Notes: a model not told the origin generated them from the letters alone. DNA of 64,000 nucleotides from Streptomyces sp. NBC_01428 (GCF_036231965.1 NZ_CP109499.1:1054001-1118000), one strand, 5' to 3'. Numbered from the stretch's first letter, positions 32,182 through 41,244 are shown. Numbers and translations are program-made.

Positions 32182-33560
32182 ACGCCGACCAGAACACCGA
32201 CCTGCTGGACAGCGCGCTCCGCGATGTCCTGCACGCCTGGACCCCGTTGGGCCCGGGCGCTCCCGCGGACATCGCCGAACGCATCGTCCGCCGCCGACGG
32301 CGACGGAACCTCATGCGCGTCACCGGCGCCGCCCTCGGGCTGGCCGGCATCACCCTGGGCGCTGTGATCGCCACCGGTGCGGGCGCCGACAACGGTGCGC
32401 AGCCGCCGGCCGCGCAGGTGAGCAAGCGGAGCAAACTCCTCTGGCAGACCGCGTTGCCCGCCAAGTCCTGGGACGCCTGCACTCTCGGCGCCGAAACAGG
32501 TGACGTGTACTGCCGGGGCGTGGCGTACGACAACATCGGCGTGGACGCCCGTTCGGGAAAGGTCGAATGGCAGCGGAAGTCCAAGGACTCCCACGGCGGC
32601 AGCACCCCCTCAGGATCGATGCCCGGAGTCCGTGACGGGGTGTTGTACACCTACGCCGATCACGCCCCGGGGGCGCCCCGTGCCGGCACCGACCTGGTCG
32701 CCCTCGACGTCCACAGCCGGCAGGTGCTGTGGAAGCACGAGCTGGCCGACGACAGCCGAGGCCGGACCTCGGCCGTGCCGTTCGACGGCGGGATCCTCGC
32801 CAACGCCCCGACCTTCAAAAGTGTGGTCGCTCTGGACGGCACGACGGGCCGGACGCTGTGGACGTACACATGGAAGAAGGCCGACTGCGACCGGGCCGTG
32901 ATCGGCGGTGTCCCTTACCTCACGTGTTCGCCGGACAGCGAGAAAGAGCCACAACAGAGCACCGTCGTCCGCCTCGACCCGGCGACAGGCACGCCGCGAA
33001 CGGTCGCGACCGTCAACGGCCCGACCGTATACATCGGTACGGACGGCGACACCGTGCTGCTGGGTGGGATGACTGGCGCGCAGAAGTTCGTCAGCGATCC
33101 CGGTCCCGCCACGCTGACCCGCGTAGACACCCGTTCCAACTCGGTGACGACGCATCACCTCGACGGCCTGCCGACGGGCGTGGTCGCCGACGGCCTCATC
33201 CTGGGCACCGACAGAAGAGGCAACGCCGTCGCGTACTCCGCCGACAGCGGCAAGCCGCAGTGGTCGCGCAGCCTCGGGCTGACGCTGCGCAAGGCGAACG
33301 ACCCCATGATGCGCGAACTGCCCTCCGCCGCCGCGGTGGACCTCACCAGCCGGGTGGCGTACTACCTCGATCCGTCCGGGCACCTGGTGGGCCTCGATCT
33401 GGACAGTGGTGCGGTGCGCTGGCGCGGCCAGGTACCACTGCCGAAGAGCCCGATCGAGGCTGGGATCGCTCCCGAGCTCATGAATTACGGCCACAGCCTC
33501 ATCGGCCAAGTTGGCGGAGAACTCTTCAGGATCGCGCCCCAACTGCCGCACGCGAGTTGA
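32178..33560 (+). CDS. Membrane-anchored PQQ-like beta-propeller protein, putative sigma-factor partner
   Basis: 460 residues. Cytoplasmic N-terminus (~50 residues, ending in the basic RIVRRRRRRNLMR), one transmembrane helix (VTGAALGLAGITLGAVIATG), then a long extracytoplasmic part of PQQ-like blades: NIGVDARSGKVEWQRKSK, LVALDVHSRQVLWKHELA, VALDGTTGRTLWTYTWKK, VAYSADSGKPQWSRSLG and LVGLDLDSGAVRWRGQVP. Cysteines (WDACTL, VYCRG, ADCDR, LTCSPD) may form disulfides. Such proteins encoded after SigE-type sigma genes probably sense an envelope signal and restrain the sigma factor; no zinc anti-sigma motif is visible, so this is inference from coupling and topology. Confidence 0.85.
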   Translation: MNADQNTDLLDSALRDVLHAWTPLGPGAPADIAERIVRRRRRRNLMRVTGAALGLAGITLGAVIATGAGADNGAQPPAAQVSKRSKLLWQTALPAKSWDACTLGAETGDVYCRGVAYDNIGVDARSGKVEWQRKSKDSHGGSTPSGSMPGVRDGVLYTYADHAPGAPRAGTDLVALDVHSRQVLWKHELADDSRGRTSAVPFDGGILANAPTFKSVVALDGTTGRTLWTYTWKKADCDRAVIGGVPYLTCSPDSEKEPQQSTVVRLDPATGTPRTVATVNGPTVYIGTDGDTVLLGGMTGAQKFVSDPGPATLTRVDTRSNSVTTHHLDGLPTGVVADGLILGTDRRGNAVAYSADSGKPQWSRSLGLTLRKANDPMMRELPSAAAVDLTSRVAYYLDPSGHLVGLDLDSGAVRWRGQVPLPKSPIEAGIAPELMNYGHSLIGQVGGELFRIAPQLPHAS

Positions 33561-33613
33561 CGGGCCCGAACCAGCGAAGCTCCGCGGACTCGTCAGGCGA
33601 ACCTGGAGCCCGC

Positions 33614-33738
33614 GGGGCCGGGGGCCGGGGGCCGGGGGCCGGGGGCCGGGGGCCGGGGGCCGGGGGCCGGGGGCCGGGGGCCGGGGGCCGGGGGCCGGGG
33701 GCCGGGGGCCGGGGGCCGGGGGCCGGGGGCCGGGGGCC
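33614..33738. repeat. Heptanucleotide tandem array (GGGGGCC)17
   Basis: Seventeen perfect GGGGGCC units at 33620-33738, preceded by a partial GGGGCC at 33614-33619, beginning 54 nt after the stop of the propeller gene. Runs of five G on the plus strand separated by CC are strongly G-quadruplex-prone. On the plus strand one frame would encode repeating GAGGRGP. Confidence 0.95.
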
Positions 33739-34015
33739 TGAGCGTCCCGCTCCTTCCCCGGTGCAGCCCGGCTCCGTGCGATCGGCCTCGGCAACCGCAA
33801 CCGGGCAACTCGGCACCGTCCATTTCGCCCTCGGTACGGTCGCGGCCAGGAACACCGGCTCACGAGGTGGTGCGTGATAGCGGTTGCGCATGCTGTGCCG
33901 GTACGGGGTATGGCGTCCCCCCTACAGGACAGTTGCTGGGCACCCGCCCGCACGGCGGAGGCAGCGCTTCAGGATGAGGCGCTCGATCGCCGGAGAACGC
34001 TCGGATTGACCGCCG
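33739..34015. other. Spacer after the GGGGGCC array
   Basis: About 280 bp with no gene or hairpin recognised. Confidence 0.4.
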
Positions 34016-34527
34016 TCAGTGCTTGATGCCCACTCGTCGAGCTTGTGGATGAGGGGGTGACGCAGCCAGGGCTTCACGGCGCTTGATGACCCAGCGACCA
34101 ATGACGAAGAAGAATCCGATCGTGGCTGCCACCGCGGTCAGCACACCGCCGGGGAAGCCGTCGTCTCCGTCCGGGTACCGGTCACCGCACAGCCGGGTCA
34201 GCAGGGGCCGCTCGCCTGATGCCTCCAGGCACACCGTCTGGCCTTCTGCGAGACGTAGTGCTTGCCGCCGAGTTCCTTCAGGACGGTGTGCCGGTGGCCC
34301 GCCACGGTGTACACGATCTCACCGCGGTCGTTCCCACCACCTCTGCCGGCGTGAGGCACGATGCGGGCCACAACGCCCGTGACCCGTACTCCTGTTCTGT
34401 CGAGGAGCTCCGCCTGCCGCCAGTCATGCACCAACATTCCTACCGTGAGGCAGGTGATGCCGAGGCAGACTGATGCGAAGAACGCATGCCACCGATGCTT
34501 GGGGGCCCGCAGTCTCGGACCAGACAT
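34016..34527 (-). pseudogene. DUF3592-like membrane protein with a frameshift
   Basis: Two minus-strand frames form one protein. The first has a transmembrane helix (WHAFFASVCLGITCLTVGML) and RTGVRVTGVVARIVPHAG, then GEIVYTVAGHRHTVLKELGG up to KHYVS. The second continues from TVCLEASGERPLLTRLCGDR through PGGVLTAVAATIGFFFVIGR, a second helix, to a basic tail. Adding one base near 34246 joins them (KHYVS, GQTVCLEAS). Two helices flanking an extracytoplasmic RxTGxVxxv...Y.v.G domain is the DUF3592 layout. Start ATG 34527 is uncertain. Real decay or a sequencing error. Confidence 0.6.
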
Positions 34528-35087
34528 TTCCCCACTCACCTGTGTCACGTCGACGACCACGAACACCGCCTACTGGAATTCAGCCGCTCCGCGGGCACGT
34601 CCGAGCGCTCGCGGGGAACGACCCCTGCAGTCCGAAGGTGCTTCGTGTGGCCCAACCCGGAGCCTCACACACGTGTCGTTTCCCAGGCATTGCCAGATCC
34701 CGGAAGAGACTGATGCCGAAAGCTGCCGTGTCTGTGTATCGCCAGCGTTCCCAAGCACCGGCCATGGTCGCCCCGGGAGCGTGCTTTCGCAGGTCGTGGC
34801 GTCGACTCAGATGCTGTTGGCACGCATGGCCGTCCCGGGCAGCCTCATCACTCGCGCCCGCGGTCGCCGTTCGCGCCGGCTGGTGCGGGCTCTTCGAGGT
34901 CGCATCAAGCGCAGGGTACGTACAAGCGGTGGCATGGATGCATGAGACCCGGCAGCAGGCCACCTCACCGGATGAGCGGCTGTCCGGCGGAGCCGGCCAA
35001 GCGGGTGGGAGGCAGCTTGAGGAGTTGCAGCGAGTCACCACTTCGCTGAAGGCGGGGAGCCATGCGACGTTCTCACAGCGGGTTGGC
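34528..35087. other. 560-bp region without a confirmed gene
   Basis: Open frames on both strands, none with family resemblance or a good start. Nothing structural seen. Confidence 0.4.
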
Positions 35088-35504
35088 TCAAGCAGTTTGC
35101 GAGAATCTGCAGGTGAAGCCGTCGTCCGGATCACCGACAGTCCACTCGAGGACCAGCCGGTTCTGCTGCTGAGCGAAGTCCAACGAGTAGATCATCTGGT
35201 CATGCTTGAGATCGAGAGTGTGCGAGTAGACGTCCTTGGTGTCGTTGAAGAGATACCACCTGCCCTGCCCGGATAGCTTCCCGGTGACGGCATCGGACTG
35301 GGCGGAATACTCGGTAGGGAAGTTCTTGACGCTGAATGTGTGGTCGACGTCCACCGTCAAGACCGTGTGACAGGTGCTACTCGACCACCGACCGGTCAAG
35401 TCTTTCTCGGTCACATGAGGCGGCGGAGGGAACCCACATGCCCCCACGAACCACAGTGTCGCCGCAGCACCGATGGTGCGGATGGTTCGAATGTGCAGAT
35501 TCAC
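35088..35504 (-). CDS. Lipoprotein of unknown function
   Basis: 138 residues. Signal peptide II: basic start (NLHIRTIRTIG), hydrophobic AAATLWFVGA and lipobox VGAC with Cys23 as the lipid-modified residue. The mature part begins GFPPPPHVTEKDLTGRWSSS and has beta-rich text (TCHTVLTVDVDHTFSVKN, GKLSGQGRWYLFNDTKDVYS, NRLVLEWTVGDPDDGFTCRF) resembling small lipocalin-like barrels. Two mature cysteines (STCH, FTCR) may pair. Start GTG 35504, AAGGAAAG upstream. Anchored outside the cytoplasmic membrane; role unknown. Confidence 0.8.
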   Translation of the reverse strand: MNLHIRTIRTIGAAATLWFVGACGFPPPPHVTEKDLTGRWSSSTCHTVLTVDVDHTFSVKNFPTEYSAQSDAVTGKLSGQGRWYLFNDTKDVYSHTLDLKHDQMIYSLDFAQQQNRLVLEWTVGDPDDGFTCRFSQTA

Positions 35505-36027
35505 AATGGCTTTCCTTGCGGGCCTGACCCCATCCCGGGGGCGACGGGGGCCAGACTAGCGACGCCATGAGGGACCTCACGACGTGCCCCCTACGAAGTA
35601 GCGGCTGACGCAGACGCCCAACGCTGTGAGCAGTCTGCATGCCGGGGGCAGCGCTTCGTCGTTCCTCCTTTCGTCCGGCCCACGGACAGGCTGCGGCTGA
35701 CGGCCGGCCGGCCCCGTTGACCGGAAAGCAGCACATCGCGCCCCGTCCCGGTGACACAGCGGTCCTGATGGGGTCCTGATGATCACGTGGCCCTTTCGCT
35801 TCCGGCTGCGGCAGTACACCAAGGCGAGCCTGTGGATCGTTCCGCTGCTCGGGATCTCGTCGTACCTCGGGTGATCGAACTAGGTGCACAACCCCTTCGA
35901 CCGCGTAGGCCGATTTCAACCCTCACCCGACAGCTGTGGCCAGGTTGTCGGCATCGGTGTGTACTGGAAGGTACGCGGCGCGCGCCCACAGAGAGCGGAG
36001 GCCGCAACATCCCCCGAGGCGATTCTC
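35505..36027. other. 520-bp upstream region without a confirmed gene
   Basis: Lies between divergent lipoprotein/secreted-protein genes and should contain both promoters. No supported coding frame. Confidence 0.4.
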
Positions 36028-36558
36028 GTGAACAACCACGCCAGAGCATCTATCGCTGCCATTGGATCGGCGCTTCTGTTGTCCGCATCCACCGTCGCGT
36101 ACGCCGCCGGCGGCAGTCACAGTCCGGCGAGTGTTGCAAACGCCGCGTCATCATCGGCGAGCGATTCATCTTCCGTGACGGTGTCCACCAAGTCCACGCC
36201 GCTGGGAAAGATCCTGGTGAACAGCAAGGGGCACACCCTCTACCTGTTCCAGTCCGACAAGAAGGACAAGTCCACGTGCAACGGGGACTGCGCCAAGGCG
36301 TGGCCGCCGCTGAAGGCGAACGGAAAGACGATCGCCAAGGGCGGCGTCAACAGCAAACTGCTGTCGACCATCACGCGCAGCGACGGCTCCAAGCAAGTGG
36401 CGTACAAGGGGCACCCGCTCTATACGTTCGCCGACGACACCAAGGCCGGCCAGACCAACGGGCAAGGGATCGATGCCTTCGGCGCCAAGTGGTACGTGCT
36501 GGGCACCGATGGCAAGCAGATCACCAAGCAGGCGTCATCGCAGAGCGGCGGCTACTGA
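36028..36558 (+). CDS. Secreted repeat protein of the PF03640-like family
   Basis: 176 residues. Signal peptide (ARASIAAIGSALLLSASTVA, YAAGG), then a Ser-rich linker, then two copies of the family motif: GKILVNSKGHTLYLFQSDKK with STCNGDCAKAWPPLKANGK, and QVAYKGHPLYTFADDTKAGQ followed by GAKWYVLGTDG. The G..LY.F..D..G...C.G.CA..WPP signature is that of secreted/lipoprotein repeats once called Lipoprotein_15; the function is unknown, possibly redox- or haem-related. Start GTG 36028, GAGGCG upstream. Convergent with the DUF6529-like membrane gene. Confidence 0.88.
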   Translation: MNNHARASIAAIGSALLLSASTVAYAAGGSHSPASVANAASSSASDSSSVTVSTKSTPLGKILVNSKGHTLYLFQSDKKDKSTCNGDCAKAWPPLKANGKTIAKGGVNSKLLSTITRSDGSKQVAYKGHPLYTFADDTKAGQTNGQGIDAFGAKWYVLGTDGKQITKQASSQSGGY

Positions 36559-36589
36559 CCGGCACGTGCAACGCGGCTCTTCGACATGT

Positions 36590-37111
36590 TCAGAATCCCG
36601 GCGTGTGGAACCCGTTGAGTTGCCACAGTGCGGCGGTGTACCACAGCAGGGCGATCGAGCAGAAGAGGAGGCCGCCGACGGCGGGCAACATCCACCCGGG
36701 GAGTCTGCGGCTGCGGACCACGACCACCTTGGCGGCGAACGCGCCGTACAGGACGCAGCCGGTGATCGAGTGGATCGCAACGCGCGATGTCGTCAGCTCA
36801 ATGCCGTAAGCCACGAGGCAGTGGTAGGCGATGGGCACGGAGAGCAGGAAGGCCGCCAGCCCGGTGAATCGGTGCGTCATGGACACGACGCGTGAAGAAG
36901 GCTTCGACCCGGGCAGCCGACCGTACATGCGGGCCGCGAGCAGGAGCTGGATCAGTGCGAGTCCCAAAAGCGCGCTGCCGAGGCGGGCCTTGAGCGTCAT
37001 CGCGTCGTCATAGCGGGCCCCGAACAGGCTGCTGTTCGGATCCGGCGTCAGGCCGCGGCCCACGAAGTAGACCCCGAGGCCTACCGCGACGGGGATCAGA
37101 AGCAGCGCCAT
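36590..37111 (-). CDS. DUF6529-like membrane protein
   Basis: About 173 residues with four to five transmembrane helices: LLLIPVAVGLGVYFVGRG, LGSALLGLALIQLLLAARMY, RFTGLAAFLLSVPIAYHCLV, SITGCVLYGAFAAKVVVVRS and LLFCSIALLWYTAALWQL. The HRFTG...AYHC and HSITGC histidines in helices resemble cytochrome b561-type proteins, and DUF6529 proteins share this layout. The true start is uncertain: ATG 37111 lacks a good ribosome-binding site, and the frame is open farther upstream. Sits tail-to-tail (31 nt) with the PF03640-like gene; such repeats and membrane b-type proteins are often neighbours, suggesting a shared redox role. Confidence 0.7.
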   Translation of the reverse strand: MALLLIPVAVGLGVYFVGRGLTPDPNSSLFGARYDDAMTLKARLGSALLGLALIQLLLAARMYGRLPGSKPSSRVVSMTHRFTGLAAFLLSVPIAYHCLVAYGIELTTSRVAIHSITGCVLYGAFAAKVVVVRSRRLPGWMLPAVGGLLFCSIALLWYTAALWQLNGFHTPGF

Positions 37112-37484
37112 CACACCGACGCTCGGGCGCTGGTGACCTCGCGGTCCAGGAGCACCAACTCCCGCTGAATCCCGAGGGTCTTGGCGCTGTTCCCCTCGCC
37201 GATCCCCCGTCACGCGGCGTCTCCTGCTGGGCACGCCGACTCCAGCTCGGGGAACAACAATCCGAGTGACTGCCGTAGAGACTGCCGCTTCAAGAGAGCT
37301 CCGTGGAAGTGCGGTGGCTGGAGCCCTCACGATGGCGCCGGATGCGCTCCACGGCTTCGTCGCCTCCCCGTAAGCCGCGAGGTTTCACCCGTTGGACGGC
37401 CTCGCAGTCTGCCCCCGGCGTCCCTGTGCAGGACATGAAGGCACATGCCGACCTGCTGTAGTCAGCATCCGGGGTCCTGCCCCC
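37112..37484. other. Intergenic region
   Basis: About 370 bp. May include an N-terminal extension of the DUF6529-like gene. Nothing else recognised. Confidence 0.3.
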
Positions 37485-37868
37485 CTACCGGGCCGTCGCG
37501 CGGAAGAGGGCCAGGAGGGTCTGGGCCGACGGGGCGGCCGCATCGAAGAACTGCGTGGCCAGCGTGGGTGGAACGGCCGTTCCCTGGATCCGGACCTCAT
37601 GGCAGCTGAAGCAGAATGCCGCCTCGAACAACGCCAGGTCGAGGGTGTCCTCGTAGGCGCGGATGCTCCAGCCGGGCGAGAAGCCGCAGCGGTACTGTTC
37701 GCTGCCGGGCAGGGTCTCGATCAAGGTCAAGGCGTCGGTGGCCTCGCTCCCGGCCCAGTGGGTGACCACCTCGCCAGGGAACGGGGCGCCTTGCTTGTTC
37801 GGGAGGGCGGAGATCCTGACGACTTCGATCAAGGCGGTGGCTGCGACGGCTTGTGCGGGGAGCTGCAT
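37485..37868 (-). CDS. Small cytoplasmic protein of unknown function
   Basis: 127 residues: QLPAQAVAATALIEVVRISA, QGAPFPGEVVTHWAGSEATD, SEQYRCGFSPGWSIRAYEDT, LDLALFEAAFCFSCHEVRIQ, and a helical C-terminus (QTLLALFRATAR). The LFEAAFCFSCHEVR segment with paired Cys (CFSC) could bind metal. No family recognised. ATG 37868 chosen; an earlier extension to 38087 is proline-rich and unlikely. CAGACT lies 6 nt upstream, so it may be leaderless. Confidence 0.55.
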   Translation of the reverse strand: MQLPAQAVAATALIEVVRISALPNKQGAPFPGEVVTHWAGSEATDALTLIETLPGSEQYRCGFSPGWSIRAYEDTLDLALFEAAFCFSCHEVRIQGTAVPPTLATQFFDAAAPSAQTLLALFRATAR

Positions 37869-38114
37869 GCACCCAGTCTGCCCTCCGGCCGACGGACGCT
37901 CCGAGAACCCCGGAGCCAGCGCGGGATGCCCGGGCCGCTCCGTCACACCCGTCAGCATCGGGGGCGGGCACGAGGGGCCAGGAGGGGGTAACCCCACCCT
38001 GCTCACTGGCCCCAGCCTCATCACCAAGAGACCTGCCAGCCGGATCGTGTGAGCAGCCAGGGCTCCGAATGATGGGACGGGCACCACAGCGCCTCAGCCA
38101 CCGAAGGATCACGC

Positions 38115-39062
38115 ATGTCCCGCACCCCCCGCAAGCACCGGTCGGCGTACCGCGTGCTGTCGTCTCTCGCCTTGCTGACCATGTCCGCCGGTGCCGTCAC
38201 GGCATGCAGCGGCAGCGATTCCTCCTCCAACCGGTCGGCTTCGTCGTCCGCCGTCTCGTCTGCCTCGCCAGGAGGGGCCGAGGCAGGCAGCACGGCGGCC
38301 GAAGCGAAGCTGCGTATGGTCGACAACGGCGGTCACCGGGTGGCCTTCTACGTCGCGCGGGGCAACGGTTCGACCATCGTCCTGGACTCAGGCGGTGGCG
38401 AGTACTCCTCGCAGTGGAAGGACATCGCCCCCAAGCTTCACGCGGCAACCGGCGCCACCGTCATCACCTACGACCGGGCAGGTCTCGGCAAGAGCGACGT
38501 GGTGCCCGGCCCGTGGAAGGTCGAGAGCGCCGTCAGCGACCTCAAGGCAGGGCTCCAACAGCTGGGCGTCACCCATGACGTGACGTTGGTGGCCCACTCC
38601 CAGGCAGGCGAGATCGCCGGCTACCTGACCAAGGACGATCCGAAGCTGCTCTCCGGTGCGGTCCTGATCGACGCCAACCTTCCTCAGTTCTTCACGGACG
38701 AGGAGATCCCCCGTCTCGTAGCCGCGTCCCAGCCGGACGTCGACGCCGCGAAGAAGGATCCCGAGAAGCCGGCGAACCGCCAGCTCATCTCTACCGCGGA
38801 GGGCTTCGCCGCAGCGCACCAGGCATTCCACAAGGTTGCGTGGCCGGACTCGGTCCCGGCAACGGTCCTGGTGTCGGATAAGACCCCGTTCGCCGGCTCC
38901 CCCGAAGACGCGCAGCGCTGGCGCGACGCCGCCGCGACGTTCGTCAAGGACGCGCCCAACCGAACGCTGGTCACCGCCAAGGGCACCTCCCACGAAGTGC
39001 CGACGGAACGTCCCGACCTCGTACTCAAGGTGATCGAAGACGCTTTCGCCGCACACCACTGA
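38115..39062 (+). CDS. Lipoprotein alpha/beta hydrolase
   Basis: 315 residues. Lipoprotein signal (RVLSSLALLTMSAGAVTAC, Cys31 in the lipobox) and a Ser-rich linker, then a hydrolase fold: STIVLDSGGGEYSSQW, VITYDRAGLGKSD, nucleophile VAHSQAGE (Ser162), VLIDANLP and GTSHEVPTERPD with the catalytic His near 297. The acid is probably the Asp in VSDKTPF. Similar exported hydrolases act on small esters or antibiotics at the cell surface; substrate unknown. ATG 38115 is preceded by GAAGGA. Confidence 0.88.
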   Translation: MSRTPRKHRSAYRVLSSLALLTMSAGAVTACSGSDSSSNRSASSSAVSSASPGGAEAGSTAAEAKLRMVDNGGHRVAFYVARGNGSTIVLDSGGGEYSSQWKDIAPKLHAATGATVITYDRAGLGKSDVVPGPWKVESAVSDLKAGLQQLGVTHDVTLVAHSQAGEIAGYLTKDDPKLLSGAVLIDANLPQFFTDEEIPRLVAASQPDVDAAKKDPEKPANRQLISTAEGFAAAHQAFHKVAWPDSVPATVLVSDKTPFAGSPEDAQRWRDAAATFVKDAPNRTLVTAKGTSHEVPTERPDLVLKVIEDAFAAHH

Positions 39063-39232
39063 CACGCTTCTCCTCACGTCGGTCGCCAACTCCTGGTGCT
39101 CGCAGACGGCTTGCGGACGGCCAACGCCGTCCGAATGCGCCCGCGTAGCCGTCCGTGAGGTTTGAGATCGCCGACACGGAACACACGGAGTCCTGACACA
39201 GCCTTTATACGACCAGGTAGGAGACACACATC

Positions 39233-39502
39233 ATGGGCATCATCGCCTGGATACTCATCGGTCTGCTCGCCGGCATCATCGCCAAGGCGCTCATGCCCGG
39301 CAAGGACCCGGGCGGCATCATCATCACGATGCTCATCGGTATCGCGGGCGGTCTCCTCGGCGGCTGGCTCGGCAAGGTCATCTTCGGCGTCGACTCCATC
39401 GACGGCTTCTTCGACCTCTCCACCTGGATCGCCGCGATCATCGGCTCGCTCATCCTCCTGGCCCTGTACCGGGTCTTCACCGGCAACCGCCGCCACGCCT
39501 GA
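39233..39502 (+). CDS. GlsB/YeaQ/YmgE family stress membrane protein
   Basis: 89 residues with three hydrophobic helices: IIAWILIGLLAGIIAKALMP, then GGIIITMLIGIAGGLLGGWL and WIAAIIGSLILLALYRVF. The GLLAGIIAKxLMPGxDPGG and GIxGGLLGGWLG motifs define the transglycosylase-associated/GlsB family, small membrane proteins linked to general stress. AGGAG 13 nt upstream of ATG 39233. Monocistronic, followed by a hairpin terminator. Confidence 0.92.
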   Translation: MGIIAWILIGLLAGIIAKALMPGKDPGGIIITMLIGIAGGLLGGWLGKVIFGVDSIDGFFDLSTWIAAIIGSLILLALYRVFTGNRRHA

Positions 39503-39528
39503 CCCCACCCCGGCACCTTCGTTCGAAT

Positions 39529-39564
39529 CGGCTCCGCCCTCCCTATCAGGGGAGGACGGAGCCG
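39529..39564 (+). terminator. Terminator of the GlsB-type gene
   Basis: CGGCTCCGCCCTCCC (39529-39543) and GGGAGGACGGAGCCG (39550-39564) pair over 15 positions with one mismatch and a 6-nt loop, 26 nt after the stop. Confidence 0.8.
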
Positions 39565-39989
39565 CCGCGTTTCGGCCTGGAGCACGCCTCGGTGTGCGTC
39601 CCCTCCGAGGGACGTGACAGTGGCCGTCCACGGACCGACCGGACGACGACCGAGATCCGGTAAAGAACCCACGGCTTTCTGCCAGAGGCGGGAGGGAGCA
39701 GGGACGTACGCAGCCCGCGCCGCAGAAGGGCAGTGCCGAAGCGGTAGTTGGGTGGGGATGCATATGCGGGTCCGGGCATTGAGCACAGTCGAGCCGACGC
39801 ACAGCCGCCCCGCAAGGGTGGCGGCTCCCGCCTGACTGTCCAAGCGAGCCCCGTTCGCGAAACGCTGTCTCTGCATCGACCAGAGCCTGCACCCGCCCGG
39901 CCAACACTCTCATACAGCGGGCCACGGGGAGGGCACGCGTCGTCGCCTTCCGAACGGTGAGCCGGGACGACGGCTGCCGGCTTCGGTGC
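39565..39989. other. Intergenic region, no gene seen
   Basis: About 425 bp between the GlsB-type terminator and the ANTAR gene end. Nothing recognised. Confidence 0.4.
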
Positions 39990-40844
39990 TCAGCGCGCCG
40001 TGCCAGCAGTGGCGTGGAGGTGTTCCAGAGCGTCCAGCACCGCGGTCTGGCGGTGCCAGTGCAGCCAGCGACCCACCGCGGCGCCCGTGGACGCCAGGGC
40101 TGTGAGCTGCGGCCGGCTGAACCCTGACAGGGGGCGCTCGTGATGGGAGGAGATCAGGCCGACGACCTGGCCGGCACGGCTGATCAGCGGAAGGCTGTGC
40201 GCAGCGCGGCTTCCGGCCTGCAGGATCGCCTGCCGCGAGTCCTCGTCGAAGAGGTCGGCCGACTCCACGTCCTTCACGGTGACCTGCTGGCGCTGCCGGG
40301 CAGCCTGGGCGCAGGCAGTGGTCGAATCCTGCACGAAGGCGAAGAAGTCGGTGAACTGCCGGTTGAGCCCTGTGTGTTTCTCCAGACGCAGCATGCGGTG
40401 CTCAGCGAGCTGCACGTTGCCCATGCCTGTCTCGGTGATGTGCAGGACACGGCGCAACGCGGCCTGCAGGACCGCCCCATGACTGCTGCGCTCCTCCGCC
40501 GGTACCCCCAGACCCGGCAGGGCGGGGGCCGCAACGCGTGGGCGGCGCGGAAACCACTGCACCGCGCCCGCATCCGGGCCCGCGATACGCACCACAAGGT
40601 CGGCGAGCGTGTGCAGTTTGATGTTGAAGCGCTGCGAGGCACCGCGCAGCAGGTCGAACCCGTCGGCAGGGGTGGCCAGCCTGTAGCGGTCGACGAGTAC
40701 CTGCTGCGCAGCCTCGACGCCCGCCCGGCCCAGCTTCCGGTTACGCAGCTCAAGGGACTCCACCTGACCAGCGAGAGCAGCTCCGAGATGCACCTGCGCC
40801 CGACCGGAGGCCGAGCCGGCGGTCCTGGGGTTTTCATCGCTCAT
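39990..40844 (-). CDS. ANTAR and GAF domain protein
   Basis: 284 residues. The N-terminal ANTAR-like helical module is visible as LRNRKLGRAGVEAAQQVLVD, RYRLATPADGFDLLRGASQR, FNIKLHTLADLVVRIAG; ANTAR domains bind paired RNA hexaloops to prevent termination. A GAF-like sensor follows (QAALRRVLHITETGMGNVQL, RQFTDFFAFVQDSTTACAQA, HSLPLISRAGQVVGLISSHH). ANTAR before GAF is the reverse of the more frequent order, but known in actinobacteria. Start ATG 40844; no strong ribosome-binding site. Probably links a small-molecule or redox signal to antitermination; its target is not evident here. Confidence 0.85.
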   Translation of the reverse strand: MSDENPRTAGSASGRAQVHLGAALAGQVESLELRNRKLGRAGVEAAQQVLVDRYRLATPADGFDLLRGASQRFNIKLHTLADLVVRIAGPDAGAVQWFPRRPRVAAPALPGLGVPAEERSSHGAVLQAALRRVLHITETGMGNVQLAEHRMLRLEKHTGLNRQFTDFFAFVQDSTTACAQAARQRQQVTVKDVESADLFDEDSRQAILQAGSRAAHSLPLISRAGQVVGLISSHHERPLSGFSRPQLTALASTGAAVGRWLHWHRQTAVLDALEHLHATAGTAR

Positions 40845-41244
40845 GACGGGTACTTTCTGGCAGCTCAAAGACACGGGCCGCAGAAGCGTTCACCAAGCGT
40901 CCTACGGCGTGCCTGAGTCCTAAGCACCCCCGCCAGCCTAAACACAGCATCGAGGGAGCCGATACGGGGCATCCAGATCCGTCCGCCCGCGCGGGCAACC
41001 GCTCGCGCCGCGGGGCTGGGGACAGGGGGTGGCGTGTCCAGGTGCGGGAGCAGGGCAGCCGGCCCAGCCCCATCCCGCCGTTGAGCTGTCCGGCGTTGCG
41101 TTGAGGCTGTTCAGCAGCCTTGCAGCGTGTGTGGCCCAGCACCTGCCAGGCCGGCCGCGTCGGCAGCTCCCCCGGGGCGACCGTCGGCTCGTCGGCTTCC
41201 CCTGCCGCCACCTTGCGCGTGGGGCCTGGCCGCAACGTGCCACG
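40845..41244. other. Intergenic region, no gene seen
   Basis: About 400 bp upstream of the ANTAR gene; open frames lack support. Confidence 0.4.

Noticed and set aside
33614..33738. CRISPR-like array
   Set aside because: Seven-bp head-to-tail units have no spacers; a simple tandem repeat.
33593..33891. Long open frames encoding GAGGRGP or PPAPGPR repeats across the GGGGGCC array
   Set aside because: They arise because the 7-bp repeat has no stop codons in any frame; no start or ribosome-binding site supports them.
39521..39564. GTTCGAATC motif resembling a tRNA T-loop
   Set aside because: No cloverleaf can be built; the sequence is the terminator of the GlsB-type gene.
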